Source: Actinomycetota bacterium
GTDB taxonomy: Bacteria > Actinomycetota > Thermoleophilia > RBG-16-64-13
DNA: 5,188 nt
Direction: 5' to 3'
NCBI GenBank assembly: GCA_003157225.1
Contig: PMIZ01000398.1
Location: forward strand, 1 to 5,188
The notes under the pieces were generated by a model. The model made no database searches. It had not been told where the DNA came from and was given only the letters and a program-made list of their open reading frames with translations. How positions within the stretch are numbered: the stretch's first letter is position 1; every line of letters begins with the position of its first letter. Shown piece by piece: positions 1 through 5,188 of the stretch. The position numbers and the translations under genes are program-made.

Positions 1-501
1 ATCCTCACCAACGATCACGTGGTCACGCTCGACGGCAACGTGCTCACCGGCCAGACCATTACCGTGAATCTCAGCACCGGCGAGTCATTCCCCGCGACCC
101 TGGTCGGTAGAGACGCGGCAAGAGATATCGCGGCCATCAAGATAGCGAGTACGGGTCTGCTGCCGGTGACCTTCGCGCCGCCGAACGACGTTCAGCTTGC
201 CGAGTGGGCGATAGTGATCGGAAGCCCGCTCGACTACCGCAACAGTGTCAGCCTGGGGATCATCAGCGGACTCAACCGGAGCTTCGACCTCGGCAACGGG
301 CAGACGCTCACGGGGCTCGTACAGATGGATGCCGCCATCAGCCCCGGCAACTCAGGAGGCGGTTGTTTCGATACCAACGCCCACTTCGTGGGCATGCCGG
401 AACTCTACCTGCCCCCGGGACAGACCGGAGCCGAGAACATCAGCTTCGCCATCCCGAGTGACGTCGTGCAGACCGTGGCCAAGACGCTCGTGGGGAAGTA
501 G
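1..501 (+). CDS. HtrA-like S1C trypsin-fold serine protease, 5'-truncated, no PDZ domain
   Basis: This is the C-terminal 166 residues of a serine endopeptidase of the S1C (HtrA/DegP) type; the reading frame is open to the left edge, so the start and any signal peptide or membrane anchor lie outside the window. The catalytic triad is visible in order: His6 in TNDHVV, Asp42 in ARDIAAIKI, and Ser118 in the GNSGG motif of DAAISPGNSGG. The IVIGSPL and FAIPSDVV segments match the typical 'A(I/V)GSPLG' and 'FAIPSD' family positions. After FAIPSDVVQTVAKTLVGK the protein stops, so the PDZ domain that usually follows in DegP/HtrA is absent. The residues after GNSGG are GCFD rather than the common PL or AL, and the usual 'GINT' strand is replaced by VGMPEL. 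Family knowledge suggests an exported protease acting outside the membrane; the substrate is unknown. The next gene is convergent, with only 30 bases between the stop codons. The fold and class are secure, the exact subfamily is not. Confidence 0.9.
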   Translation: MLTNDHVVTLDGNVLTGQTITVNLSTGESFPATLVGRDAARDIAAIKIASTGLLPVTFAPPNDVQLAEWAIVIGSPLDYRNSVSLGIISGLNRSFDLGNGQTLTGLVQMDAAISPGNSGGGCFDTNAHFVGMPELYLPPGQTGAENISFAIPSDVVQTVAKTLVGK

Positions 502-524
502 GCCCGGGAGGCATCGCTCCTCGG

Positions 525-539
525 CGAGCTGCTAGCTCG
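525..539. terminator. Small inverted repeat between convergent genes, possible weak bidirectional terminator
   Basis: A perfect 6-bp inverted repeat, CGAGCT/AGCTCG with a 3-base loop, lies between the convergent protease and carboxypeptidase genes and includes the stop codon of the latter (532-534). A second short stem (GAGG/CCTC, 508-522) lies just to the left. Neither is followed by a T-tract on either strand, so an intrinsic terminator is only a possibility suggested by position. Confidence 0.3.
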
Positions 540-1803
540 AGGGCACGAGCACCAGCCGCGTGGACGAGCGGGTCCGCCAATAGTCGAGGGCCTTTATCAG
601 CGTCGGCTGGGGCAGAGGCCTGGCGGCGAGCAGGCGCACCGAACCGACGGCCTTGCCGTTCACGGTGAAATCGACCCTGCCGACAACCTCGCCCCCGGAA
701 AGCGGCAGGAGGCCGCTCTGGTTCAGGTGGACCACTCCGGTGGCGACGTCGGTCTTGAAGAGGCGCGCCGTGAGGGGACCCTCGGCCACGAGACTGACCT
801 GCGGCGCTCCCCCGTCCAGCGTCTGTAGTTCGGTGACGGGGCGGCCGGCATCGACGAGGACGGTCACCGGGTAGAGGCTGAATCCATATTTGAGAAGGGC
901 TCCGGCCTCTTCCCAGCGAGTGTTGCTGTCGGCTGCTCCCAGCACGACCGTGAGGAGGGACACACCTTCCACCTTGCCGGACGAGACCAGGCAATAGCCC
1001 GCGGCCGGAGTGGACCCGGTCTTGACGCCGGTGACCCAACTGTACTTGGGCAGCAACTTGTCCGTGCCCACGAACCGGCGCGGCTTCTGCCCGGGCAGGG
1101 TAGGCAGGCAGAGTCCTTCGGTGCCGACTATGCGTCTGAACAGTGGGAACTTCATGGCATATTGGGCCGTGGTCGCCAGGTCTTTGGCGGAGGAGTAGCC
1201 CCCGTCCTTGTTCAGCCCATTTGGATTGGCGAAATGGGTGTTCCTGAGCCCCAGCGCCTTGGCCTTGGCGTTCATCCTCGCGACGAAGGCTGGAACGGTG
1301 CCGGCCGAGGCTTCTGCCAGCGCGATAGCGGCGTCGTTGCCGCTCGGGATCAGAAGAGCCCTCAGGAGGTCTTCCACGCTCAGCACTTCTCCCTGCGCCA
1401 GGCGGGCTACCGACCCGATGGTTGAGACCGCGTTCGCGGAGACGGTCACCTTCGCCCTGGGGTCGAGCGTCTCGAGAACCACGATGGCCGTCATGATCTT
1501 CGTGGTGGAGGCTACCGGCAAGCGCGCGTTGGCGTTGTGAGAGTAGAGGATCTTGCCGGAGTCGGCGTCGATGAGTATGGACGCCTTCGCACTGATGTGA
1601 GGGAGCGACGGTTCGCCGCTAGGGAAGTGGGACGAGACCGTCACTTCGGGCAACCGGGCGGATGATGAGTCCGCTCGGGCCGGCGCCGACACCGCGAAAA
1701 GCAGCGCCATCTGCGTTACCGCGAAGACGAGGGCGATGACCAGCCAGACCGCGCGGGCCGACCGTCCGCCTGAGGCATTCGCCCCGTGTTTCGCACCTCT
1801 CAT
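532..1803 (-). CDS. D-alanyl-D-alanine carboxypeptidase (penicillin-binding protein, peptidase S11, DacA/DacF type)
   Basis: A 423-residue exported DD-carboxypeptidase that removes the terminal D-Ala from peptidoglycan pentapeptides and so limits cross-linking. All three S11 active-site motifs are present: S99-T-T-K102 (nucleophile Ser99, base Lys102), S154-G-N156 and K261-T-G263. Residues 1-44 form a signal peptide: a basic stretch, a hydrophobic segment at about 18-39, and a signal peptidase I-like site ARA|D after Ala44. The transpeptidase-like domain spans about 65-310 and is followed by a beta-rich PBP5 C-terminal-type domain at about 310-395. The last 25 residues (TLIKALDYW, then a basic stretch) could form a membrane-surface helix, as in PBP5-like enzymes. 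The frame is open further upstream to 1941, but that would overlap the cyclophilin gene; ATG 1803 has AAGGTG 8 bases before it and places the signal peptide at the N-terminus. The gene lies 55 bases downstream of the cyclophilin gene, probably in one operon. It should bind beta-lactams. Which of the dacA/dacB/dacF names applies cannot be settled here. Confidence 0.95.
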   Translation of the reverse strand: MRGAKHGANASGGRSARAVWLVIALVFAVTQMALLFAVSAPARADSSSARLPEVTVSSHFPSGEPSLPHISAKASILIDADSGKILYSHNANARLPVASTTKIMTAIVVLETLDPRAKVTVSANAVSTIGSVARLAQGEVLSVEDLLRALLIPSGNDAAIALAEASAGTVPAFVARMNAKAKALGLRNTHFANPNGLNKDGGYSSAKDLATTAQYAMKFPLFRRIVGTEGLCLPTLPGQKPRRFVGTDKLLPKYSWVTGVKTGSTPAAGYCLVSSGKVEGVSLLTVVLGAADSNTRWEEAGALLKYGFSLYPVTVLVDAGRPVTELQTLDGGAPQVSLVAEGPLTARLFKTDVATGVVHLNQSGLLPLSGGEVVGRVDFTVNGKAVGSVRLLAARPLPQPTLIKALDYWRTRSSTRLVLVPSS

Positions 1804-1811
1804 CTGGGCGA

Positions 1812-1817
1812 CACCTT
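1812..1817 (-). promoter_or_regulatory. Shine-Dalgarno sequence that decides the carboxypeptidase start
   Basis: AAGGTG on the minus strand lies 8 bases before ATG 1803. It favours this start over the upstream in-frame ATG at 1941, which would run 83 bases into the cyclophilin gene and add a 46-residue Arg-rich N-terminus before the signal peptide. Confidence 0.6.
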
Positions 1818-1835
1818 CATCCGTCTCCCAGCCCG

Positions 1836-1851
1836 CGCGCCCTCGGGCGCG
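1836..1851 (-). promoter_or_regulatory. GC-only hairpin in the gap between the cyclophilin and carboxypeptidase genes
   Basis: The 7-base arms are perfectly complementary (CGCGCCC/GGGCGCG) with two bases between them; in practice the inner pair would open to leave a four-base loop. The hairpin begins 7 bases after the cyclophilin stop codon in the direction of transcription and ends 18 bases before the carboxypeptidase Shine-Dalgarno. No T-run follows it, so it is not a classic intrinsic terminator. It could be a partial terminator, an RNA processing or stability element, or chance in GC-rich DNA. Confidence 0.4.
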
Positions 1852-1858
1852 ACCTCGT

Positions 1859-2374
1859 CTACTCGAGCAGCGACGCCTGGTTGATGACCACCGGCTCCAG
1901 AGGCACGTCGCTATGCGGCCCATGGTTGCCCGTGCGCACACCCGCGATGGAATCGGCGATGTCCATGCCGTCGACCACTTTGCCGAACACCGCGTAGCCC
2001 CAGCCGTTGGGCGTGGGGGCGGTATGGTTCAGGAACTCGTTGTCCACCAAGTTGATGAAGAACTGGCTGGTCGCGCTGTGGGGGTTGGAAGTGCGTGCCA
2101 TCGCGATGGTGCCCCGGCCGTTCTTGAGTCCGTTGGCGGCTTCGTTGTTGACGGAGCACTCGGCGGGCTTCTGTTGCATGTCGGAGGTGAAGCCTCCGCC
2201 CTGGATCATGAATCGCGGGATGACGCGATGGAAGATGGTGCCGTCGAAGAAGCCCGACGCGACGTAGTCGAGGAAGTTCTTGGTGGATACCGGAGCCTTG
2301 ATCGAGTCAAGCTCCAAGGTGATGTCACCTTTCGAGGTGCTGAGGAGCACTCGGGGATTCGTCTGCTCTGCCAT
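1859..2374 (-). CDS. ppiB: Peptidyl-prolyl cis-trans isomerase, cyclophilin type (PpiB-like)
   Basis: A 171-residue single-domain cyclophilin that catalyses cis-trans isomerisation of Xaa-Pro bonds and assists protein folding. There is no signal peptide or membrane segment, so it should be cytoplasmic. The hallmark segment [14 protein letters not shown] (residues 48-61) carries Arg50, Phe55, Met56 and Gln58, equivalent to human CypA Arg55, Phe60, Met61 and Gln63. [19 protein letters not shown] (78-96) and HSATSQFFI (99-107) follow, then the [15 protein letters not shown] block (125-139). The pattern and length closely resemble E. coli PpiB (about 164 residues). The position of CypA Trp121 is Phe114 here, as in E. 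coli PpiB, which predicts weak cyclosporin binding. The start ATG 2374 has AAAGAGG six bases upstream. The carboxypeptidase gene follows after 55 bases. The 160-base gap upstream holds a 12-bp inverted repeat and probably this operon's promoter, although I could not recognise clear -35/-10 boxes. Confidence 0.95.
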   Translation of the reverse strand: MAEQTNPRVLLSTSKGDITLELDSIKAPVSTKNFLDYVASGFFDGTIFHRVIPRFMIQGGGFTSDMQQKPAECSVNNEAANGLKNGRGTIAMARTSNPHSATSQFFINLVDNEFLNHTAPTPNGWGYAVFGKVVDGMDIADSIAGVRTGNHGPHSDVPLEPVVINQASLLE

Positions 2375-2380
2375 GTCGTT

Positions 2381-2387
2381 CCTCTTT
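2381..2387 (-). promoter_or_regulatory. Shine-Dalgarno sequence of the cyclophilin gene
   Basis: AAAGAGG on the minus strand lies 6 bases before ATG 2374 and supports that start. Confidence 0.65.
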
Positions 2388-2455
2388 CTTGGCTGGGTTC
2401 CGACCGACCGCGCGGCACGACCCGGTCTCCTGACTGCTCGGTTGCTATTCTCCCA

Positions 2456-2488
2456 TTCTTCGCCCGGATGGTCACGCCGGGCGAAGAA
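2456..2488 (-). terminator. Perfect 12-bp inverted repeat downstream of the lipoprotein gene, likely terminator
   Basis: The arms TTCTTCGCCCGG (2456-2467) and CCGGGCGAAGAA (2477-2488) are exactly complementary, with a 9-base loop. The repeat lies 46 bases past the lipoprotein stop codon and 81 bases before the cyclophilin start. The GC-rich core with A/T-rich ends fits a factor-independent terminator stem, but the minus strand continues with TGGGAGAATAG rather than a T-run. A transcription terminator that ends the lipoprotein message is the best reading. A protein-binding operator for the cyclophilin-carboxypeptidase operon is the alternative. Confidence 0.6.
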
Positions 2489-2534
2489 GCAGGGTCGCCC
2501 GCCCTCCCCGGCGCACTGCCGGCTCAGCGTGCCG

Positions 2535-4016
2535 TTAGCTTGCGGGCTTCAGCGTCCCGCCGGCGGCGAGACCGTAGGTCTTGCCGCCAAACGCGCTGTT
2601 CGCCGAGTTGCGCGAGTCGTAGTAGACGGTGTGCCCGTTGCCGACGATGTCGGTGATGCTCGTGCCTGAGATCGCGCCGGAGAGAGTCAAGGTGCTCAGA
2701 TACGAATCGGCCGTGACGGACCAGGTGCTCGTGGCGTCTAGCGTCAGATTGGCTTCTTTCGCGCCGTGGTCCGCGTTGATGGCGCCCGCGAGGAAGGACG
2801 AGTTCGCGAGGCTCAGGGTGAGCGAGCTGAGGTTGTCGGCAACGAGATCTCCGATGAGAGTCTGCCCGTCGGCAGCCACCAATACGCTGCCACCGTTCGA
2901 CCCGCTTGTTCCCCAGTCGCCCGAGGCTGCCTTGACGAGCACGCCCGAAGCGCAGGTGAGCTGCACGCCGCTGAGGTTAATGACCCCTGTCGAGTTGGTC
3001 ACGTAGAACAGAGGCCCTGGCGTCCCGGAATAGGCGAGAGCACCACCCTTCATGGTGAACGTCCCTTTGGTGCCCGTGGCGTCGCCGGACATGCTCTGAT
3101 AGATCATGACTCCCCACTTGTCGGCCACGCTCGAGGAGAGGGTGACGTCGGTGAGGTCGATGCTGTTTCCCCCCTCGATCACCGCCGCTTCGGCTCCGGT
3201 GGCTTCGTAGGTGCCGTCAGTGACGGTTATGAGGCCGGTGGAGTAGACGGCGGGGGAATCCTTGCCGCTGGCCAGGGCGCTGCCGCCGCTCGCGGTTATG
3301 GTGCCCCCGCCCCGGTCGGTCGCCAGCGGAGCGGAGTTCGCGCCTGCCGTAGTGATCTTCACGTTGTCAAGCGTGACCGCGCCGCCTTGGGTCGCCATGA
3401 CCCCGTGCCCTCCAGCACCCGTCGCCTCGATGGTGACGTCGGAGAGACTCATCGAGGAGCCCTCGCCGGTGGCGAACGCCCCGTTGGCCCCAGACCCCGT
3501 GGTGGTAATGGACCCGCCGGAAACCGAGATGGAGCCGCTGGAGGTCGCCACCACTGCCGCGTTGAGCCCGTAGAAGCTGCTGGAGTCGTCGGACGAGGAG
3601 TCGCCGCTCGTCTCGATCTTGGCGTTGGTCACCGTCAGCGAGCCGCCGTCGGAGACAAGGATGGCCGACTGGTCGTCCTGCGACGCGGTGTAGGTCTGGT
3701 CCTCCTGGCTCTTGGCGCCGCCGCTTTGCGTGTAGCGCGCCTTCGTGGGATACACGGCCGCGCCGCCACTCCCTCCCGGGGCGCCGGAACCGCCGCCGGG
3801 AGGCGCGCCCGGGCTACCGCCAGGCGGTGCGCCGGTCGCGTCTGAGACGCTCGAGGTCGACCCTGCGACCGAGGTGGCGGCCGTGCTGCTCGATCCTTTG
3901 GAAGCGCTGATCGGACCACAGCCGGCCAGCAGAACGCACATGACCAGCACCAGGCACAAGCCCAGAACCTGCGCGGAGATCAGGATCTTCCTGCGCGCTC
4001 TACCTCTCCGTCGCAT
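2535..4016 (-). CDS. Putative surface lipoprotein with Gly/Pro-rich linker and right-handed beta-helix-like repeats
   Basis: A 493-residue secreted protein of unknown function. It begins with a strong lipoprotein signal: basic [10 protein letters not shown], a hydrophobic segment at about 11-29, and the lipobox LLAGC with lipidated Cys33. A Ser/Thr-rich stretch (about 38-60) and a Gly/Pro/Ala linker (62-87, units such as [15 protein letters not shown]) follow, suited to spanning the cell wall. From about 110 onward the protein is rich in Ser, Thr, Gly, Val and Asp and falls into repeats of 22-27 residues, starting near 152, 178, 204, 227, 254, 276 and 300. Each has a pattern like 'NGAFAT-x-GGSxxLSDVTIxATGAG', as in coils of a right-handed parallel beta-helix. 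The C-terminus ends in [14 protein letters not shown]...[18 protein letters not shown], a distinct non-repeat block. The frame is open to ATG 4229 with in-frame ATGs at 4067 and 4055, but ATG 4016 has AGGAGG nine bases upstream and gives a textbook signal peptide. No catalytic motif was recognised; adhesion or carbohydrate binding is a guess from the fold. Confidence 0.85.
   Translation of the reverse strand: MRRRGRARRKILISAQVLGLCLVLVMCVLLAGCGPISASKGSSSTAATSVAGSTSSVSDATGAPPGGSPGAPPGGGSGAPGGSGGAAVYPTKARYTQSGGAKSQEDQTYTASQDDQSAILVSDGGSLTVTNAKIETSGDSSSDDSSSFYGLNAAVVATSSGSISVSGGSITTTGSGANGAFATGEGSSMSLSDVTIEATGAGGHGVMATQGGAVTLDNVKITTAGANSAPLATDRGGGTITASGGSALASGKDSPAVYSTGLITVTDGTYEATGAEAAVIEGGNSIDLTDVTLSSSVADKWGVMIYQSMSGDATGTKGTFTMKGGALAYSGTPGPLFYVTNSTGVINLSGVQLTCASGVLVKAASGDWGTSGSNGGSVLVAADGQTLIGDLVADNLSSLTLSLANSSFLAGAINADHGAKEANLTLDATSTWSVTADSYLSTLTLSGAISGTSITDIVGNGHTVYYDSRNSANSAFGGKTYGLAAGGTLKPAS
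3755..3833 (-). repeat. Low-complexity Gly/Pro/Ala linker coding repeat in the lipoprotein
   Basis: This segment encodes residues 62-87 of the lipoprotein, almost only Gly, Pro, Ala and Ser, with short imperfect copies of GAPPGG (62-67 and 70-75) and GAPGG (78-82). It separates the lipid anchor from the beta-helix part. Such GC-rich repeats can change in length by slippage, so related strains may differ here. Confidence 0.7.
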
Positions 4017-4025
4017 CTCCTCGTG

Positions 4026-4031
4026 CCTCCT
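4026..4031 (-). promoter_or_regulatory. Strong Shine-Dalgarno sequence that decides the lipoprotein start
   Basis: AGGAGG on the minus strand is nine bases before ATG 4016. The alternative in-frame ATGs at 4067 and 4055 have weaker sites (CGAGG about eight bases before 4067) and would put 17 or 13 extra residues before the basic start of the signal peptide. Confidence 0.75.
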
Positions 4032-4080
4032 GGTTGCTGCGGCCCTATGGTCCATTCCTTTATCCATGACGATAGCCTCG

Positions 4081-4094
4081 GGCGCATAAGCGCC
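4081..4094. promoter_or_regulatory. Small palindrome in the divergent intergenic region, possible operator
   Basis: GGCGC-ATAA-GCGCC is a perfect 5-bp inverted repeat with a four-base centre. It lies 50 bases upstream of the methyltransferase start and 65 bases upstream of the lipoprotein start, where a shared regulator of divergent genes could bind. No convincing -35/-10 pair was found on either strand of this 127-base gap; TAGTAT (4102-4107) on the plus strand is the nearest -10-like hexamer and has no good -35. Confidence 0.3.
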
Positions 4095-4143
4095 GCGTAA
4101 GTAGTATCTTCGCTTCCAGATATCTAGACCAGGAGCACACGTC

Positions 4144-4929
4144 ATGCTTGACATCCCAGATCTCGACCCGCAGTCGCTCTCTGACCACTGCGCGGAAAAC
4201 CGCGAGAGCTGGAACGCGGACAGCGACACCTATCAGACCGACCACGGCCCCCAACTGGCCGCCTCGGGTGGTCTGGCCTGGGGAGTATGGCAGATACCCG
4301 AGGCGAGTCTGCAGATCCTAGGCGAGGTGAAGGGCCGGGACATACTCGAGTTGGGGTGTGGCGCCGGACAGTGGTCCATCGCTCTCGCCAAGGCAGGGGC
4401 ACGGCCGGTCGGTCTCGATCTGTCCGAGAAGCAGCTTTCCCACGCGCGCGGGCTCATGGCGGCAGCCGGCGTAGAGTTCCCTCTGGTGCACGCCAGTGCC
4501 GAACAAGTGCCTCTGCCCGACGGGAGCTTCGACATCGTGTTCTGCGATTATGGCGCCATGACCTTCGCCGATCCCTACGCCACCGTGCCCGAAGTGGCGA
4601 GGCTGCTGAGGCCGGGAGGCCTGTTCGCCTTCTCTGGCGCGACCCCGATAATCGAGATGTGCTACGCGGAGGGGAGCGACCACCCGGGCGATCGCCTGCT
4701 CATGGACTACTTCAGCATGTGGTCCTTGCCCTGGGAAGGCTACGTGGAGTTCATGCTCCCCTACGGCGCCTGGATCCGTCTCTTCAGGGCCCACGGTTTC
4801 ACCGTCGAGGATCTGGTGGAGCTGCGCCCGGGACCCGAGACGGCTAGCACCTATCGGGACGCTTCGGATCGTGACTGGTACCGGCGCTGGCCGGGCGAGC
4901 AGATCTGGAAAGTGCGCAAGGAGGCGTAA
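4144..4929 (+). CDS. Class I SAM-dependent methyltransferase (Methyltransf_11-like)
   Basis: A 261-residue soluble methyltransferase with a Rossmann-like SAM-binding fold. Motif I is LELGCGAGQW (68-77), which binds SAM. The acidic residue that contacts the ribose hydroxyls is Asp92 in VGLDLSEKQL. The adenine-contact region is HASAEQVPLPDGSFDIVFCD (116-135), and RLLRPGG (153-159) precedes strand 5. The N-terminal block ESWNADSDTYQTDHG...GLAWGVWQIPE (21-53) and the aromatic-rich segment DYFSMWSLPWEGYVEF (188-203) probably form the substrate cap. I recall similar N-terminal blocks (W-A-D-x-Y, HG, GLAWGVW) in uncharacterised actinobacterial methyltransferases. The substrate cannot be read from the sequence. 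ATG 4144 is preceded by AGGAG with eight bases between, and the upstream frame offers no better start. The gene is divergent from the lipoprotein gene and convergent with the partial gene on its right, so it is probably transcribed alone. Confidence 0.9.
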   Translation: MLDIPDLDPQSLSDHCAENRESWNADSDTYQTDHGPQLAASGGLAWGVWQIPEASLQILGEVKGRDILELGCGAGQWSIALAKAGARPVGLDLSEKQLSHARGLMAAAGVEFPLVHASAEQVPLPDGSFDIVFCDYGAMTFADPYATVPEVARLLRPGGLFAFSGATPIIEMCYAEGSDHPGDRLLMDYFSMWSLPWEGYVEFMLPYGAWIRLFRAHGFTVEDLVELRPGPETASTYRDASDRDWYRRWPGEQIWKVRKEA

Positions 4930-4955
4930 CGCCCCAACGCCCTCTTTCAGGGATG

Positions 4956-5188
4956 TCAGTCGGCGTCGATCGGTAGACAAGGCACTCGGTCTGTCGACAC
5001 CTCCGCCATCTGTAGCTCCGCGACCAACTGGTCCAGAAACAGGCCCACATCGGTGACGATCCCTATCGTCTGAAAGCTTCCCCGGTCGGCCAGCTTCGTC
5101 ACGACGGCCGGGTTGATGTCCACGCATACCGTGGCTACCGATGCGGGCAACAGATTGCCGGTGGCGATGGAGTGAAGCATGCTGCACA
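4956..5188 (-). CDS. C-terminal fragment, probably of a TIGR00300/AgrE-type ornithine cyclodeaminase family protein
   Basis: The last 76 residues of a minus-strand protein that continues past the right edge; the frame is open through 5188, so the ATG at 5180 is an internal Met and not a supported start. The visible part reads [12 protein letters not shown], then [18 protein letters not shown] and [18 protein letters not shown]. From memory this resembles the C-terminal end of the TIGR00300 family (archaeal-type ornithine cyclodeaminases and the C-terminal domain of cyanobacterial AgrE/ArgZ), which convert ornithine to proline and ammonia with NAD. No cofactor motif lies inside the window, so this rests on the conserved-looking [18 protein letters not shown] block alone. 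The final 17 residues ([17 protein letters not shown]) look like a variable tail. The gene is convergent with the methyltransferase, 26 bases between stops, with no convincing terminator in between. Confidence 0.6.
   Translation of the reverse strand, partial: CSMLHSIATGNLLPASVATVCVDINPAVVTKLADRGSFQTIGIVTDVGLFLDQLVAELQMAEVSTDRVPCLPIDAD

Noticed and set aside
1804..1941. N-terminal extension of the carboxypeptidase to ATG 1941
   Set aside because: It would overlap the cyclophilin gene by 83 bases, adds an Arg-rich stretch before the signal peptide, and ATG 1803 has its own ribosome binding site.
1736..2656. A 306-residue plus-strand open frame across the cyclophilin gene
   Set aside because: It covers a clear cyclophilin on the other strand, runs through two intergenic gaps and has an Arg/Ala-rich composition without motifs.
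3755..3833. Collagen-like triple helix in the lipoprotein linker
   Set aside because: Gly and Pro are abundant, but Gly does not recur at every third position over a useful length, so it reads as a flexible linker.
2766..3845. A 359-residue plus-strand open frame antisense to the lipoprotein gene
   Set aside because: It is rich in Arg, Gly and Ala with no recognisable domain, as expected for a shadow frame over GC-rich DNA. The minus-strand frame has a signal peptide, repeats and a strong Shine-Dalgarno.
4017..4229. N-terminal extension of the lipoprotein to ATG 4229
   Set aside because: It would overlap the methyltransferase start and bury the signal peptide about 70 residues inside the protein; ATG 4016 has a strong AGGAGG.
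4940..4952. CCCT/AGGG stem between the methyltransferase and the right-edge gene as a terminator
   Set aside because: The stem has only four pairs and no T-run follows, so it is within chance expectation.
4318..5187. A 289-residue minus-strand frame covering the methyltransferase and the right-edge gene
   Set aside because: It is antisense to a clear methyltransferase and in a different frame from the conserved-looking right-edge fragment. Its composition is that of a shadow frame.

Overview
This 5.2 kb window is high-GC (roughly 60-65% by eye) and densely coding, with good Shine-Dalgarno sequences before most starts. A lipoprotein with a Gly/Pro linker, a secreted D-Ala-D-Ala carboxypeptidase and an actinobacterial-looking methyltransferase suggest a high-GC Gram-positive, perhaps an actinobacterium of the Coriobacteriia kind. 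That placement is inference from gene style, not from a marker gene. No RNA gene, insertion sequence, CRISPR array or phage gene was seen.

Layout: (1) Bases 1-501, plus strand, hold the 3' part of an HtrA-like (S1C) trypsin-fold serine protease that ends right after the protease domain, with no PDZ domain. (2) Convergent to it, three minus-strand genes read right to left: a beta-helix surface lipoprotein (4016-2535), a PpiB-type cyclophilin (2374-1859) and a DacA/DacF-type D-alanyl-D-alanine carboxypeptidase (1803-532). A 160-base gap with a perfect 12-bp inverted repeat separates the lipoprotein from the cyclophilin. A 55-base gap with a GC-only hairpin separates the cyclophilin from the carboxypeptidase. 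(3) Divergent from the lipoprotein, across a 127-base intergenic region, is a plus-strand class I SAM-dependent methyltransferase (4144-4929). (4) The right edge holds the C-terminal end of a minus-strand gene (4956 to beyond 5188) that resembles the C-terminus of the TIGR00300/AgrE ornithine cyclodeaminase family.

How the genes work together: the cyclophilin and carboxypeptidase are probably co-transcribed. The carboxypeptidase trims peptidoglycan stem peptides outside the membrane. The cyclophilin has no signal peptide and should act in the cytoplasm, so their link is genomic rather than clearly functional. The lipoprotein, carboxypeptidase and possibly the protease are all envelope proteins, but no shared pathway is evident. 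I see no multi-gene system here that is clearly new. The least explained item is the beta-helix lipoprotein. The best non-coding signals are the inverted repeats at 2456-2488, 1836-1851 and 4081-4094.
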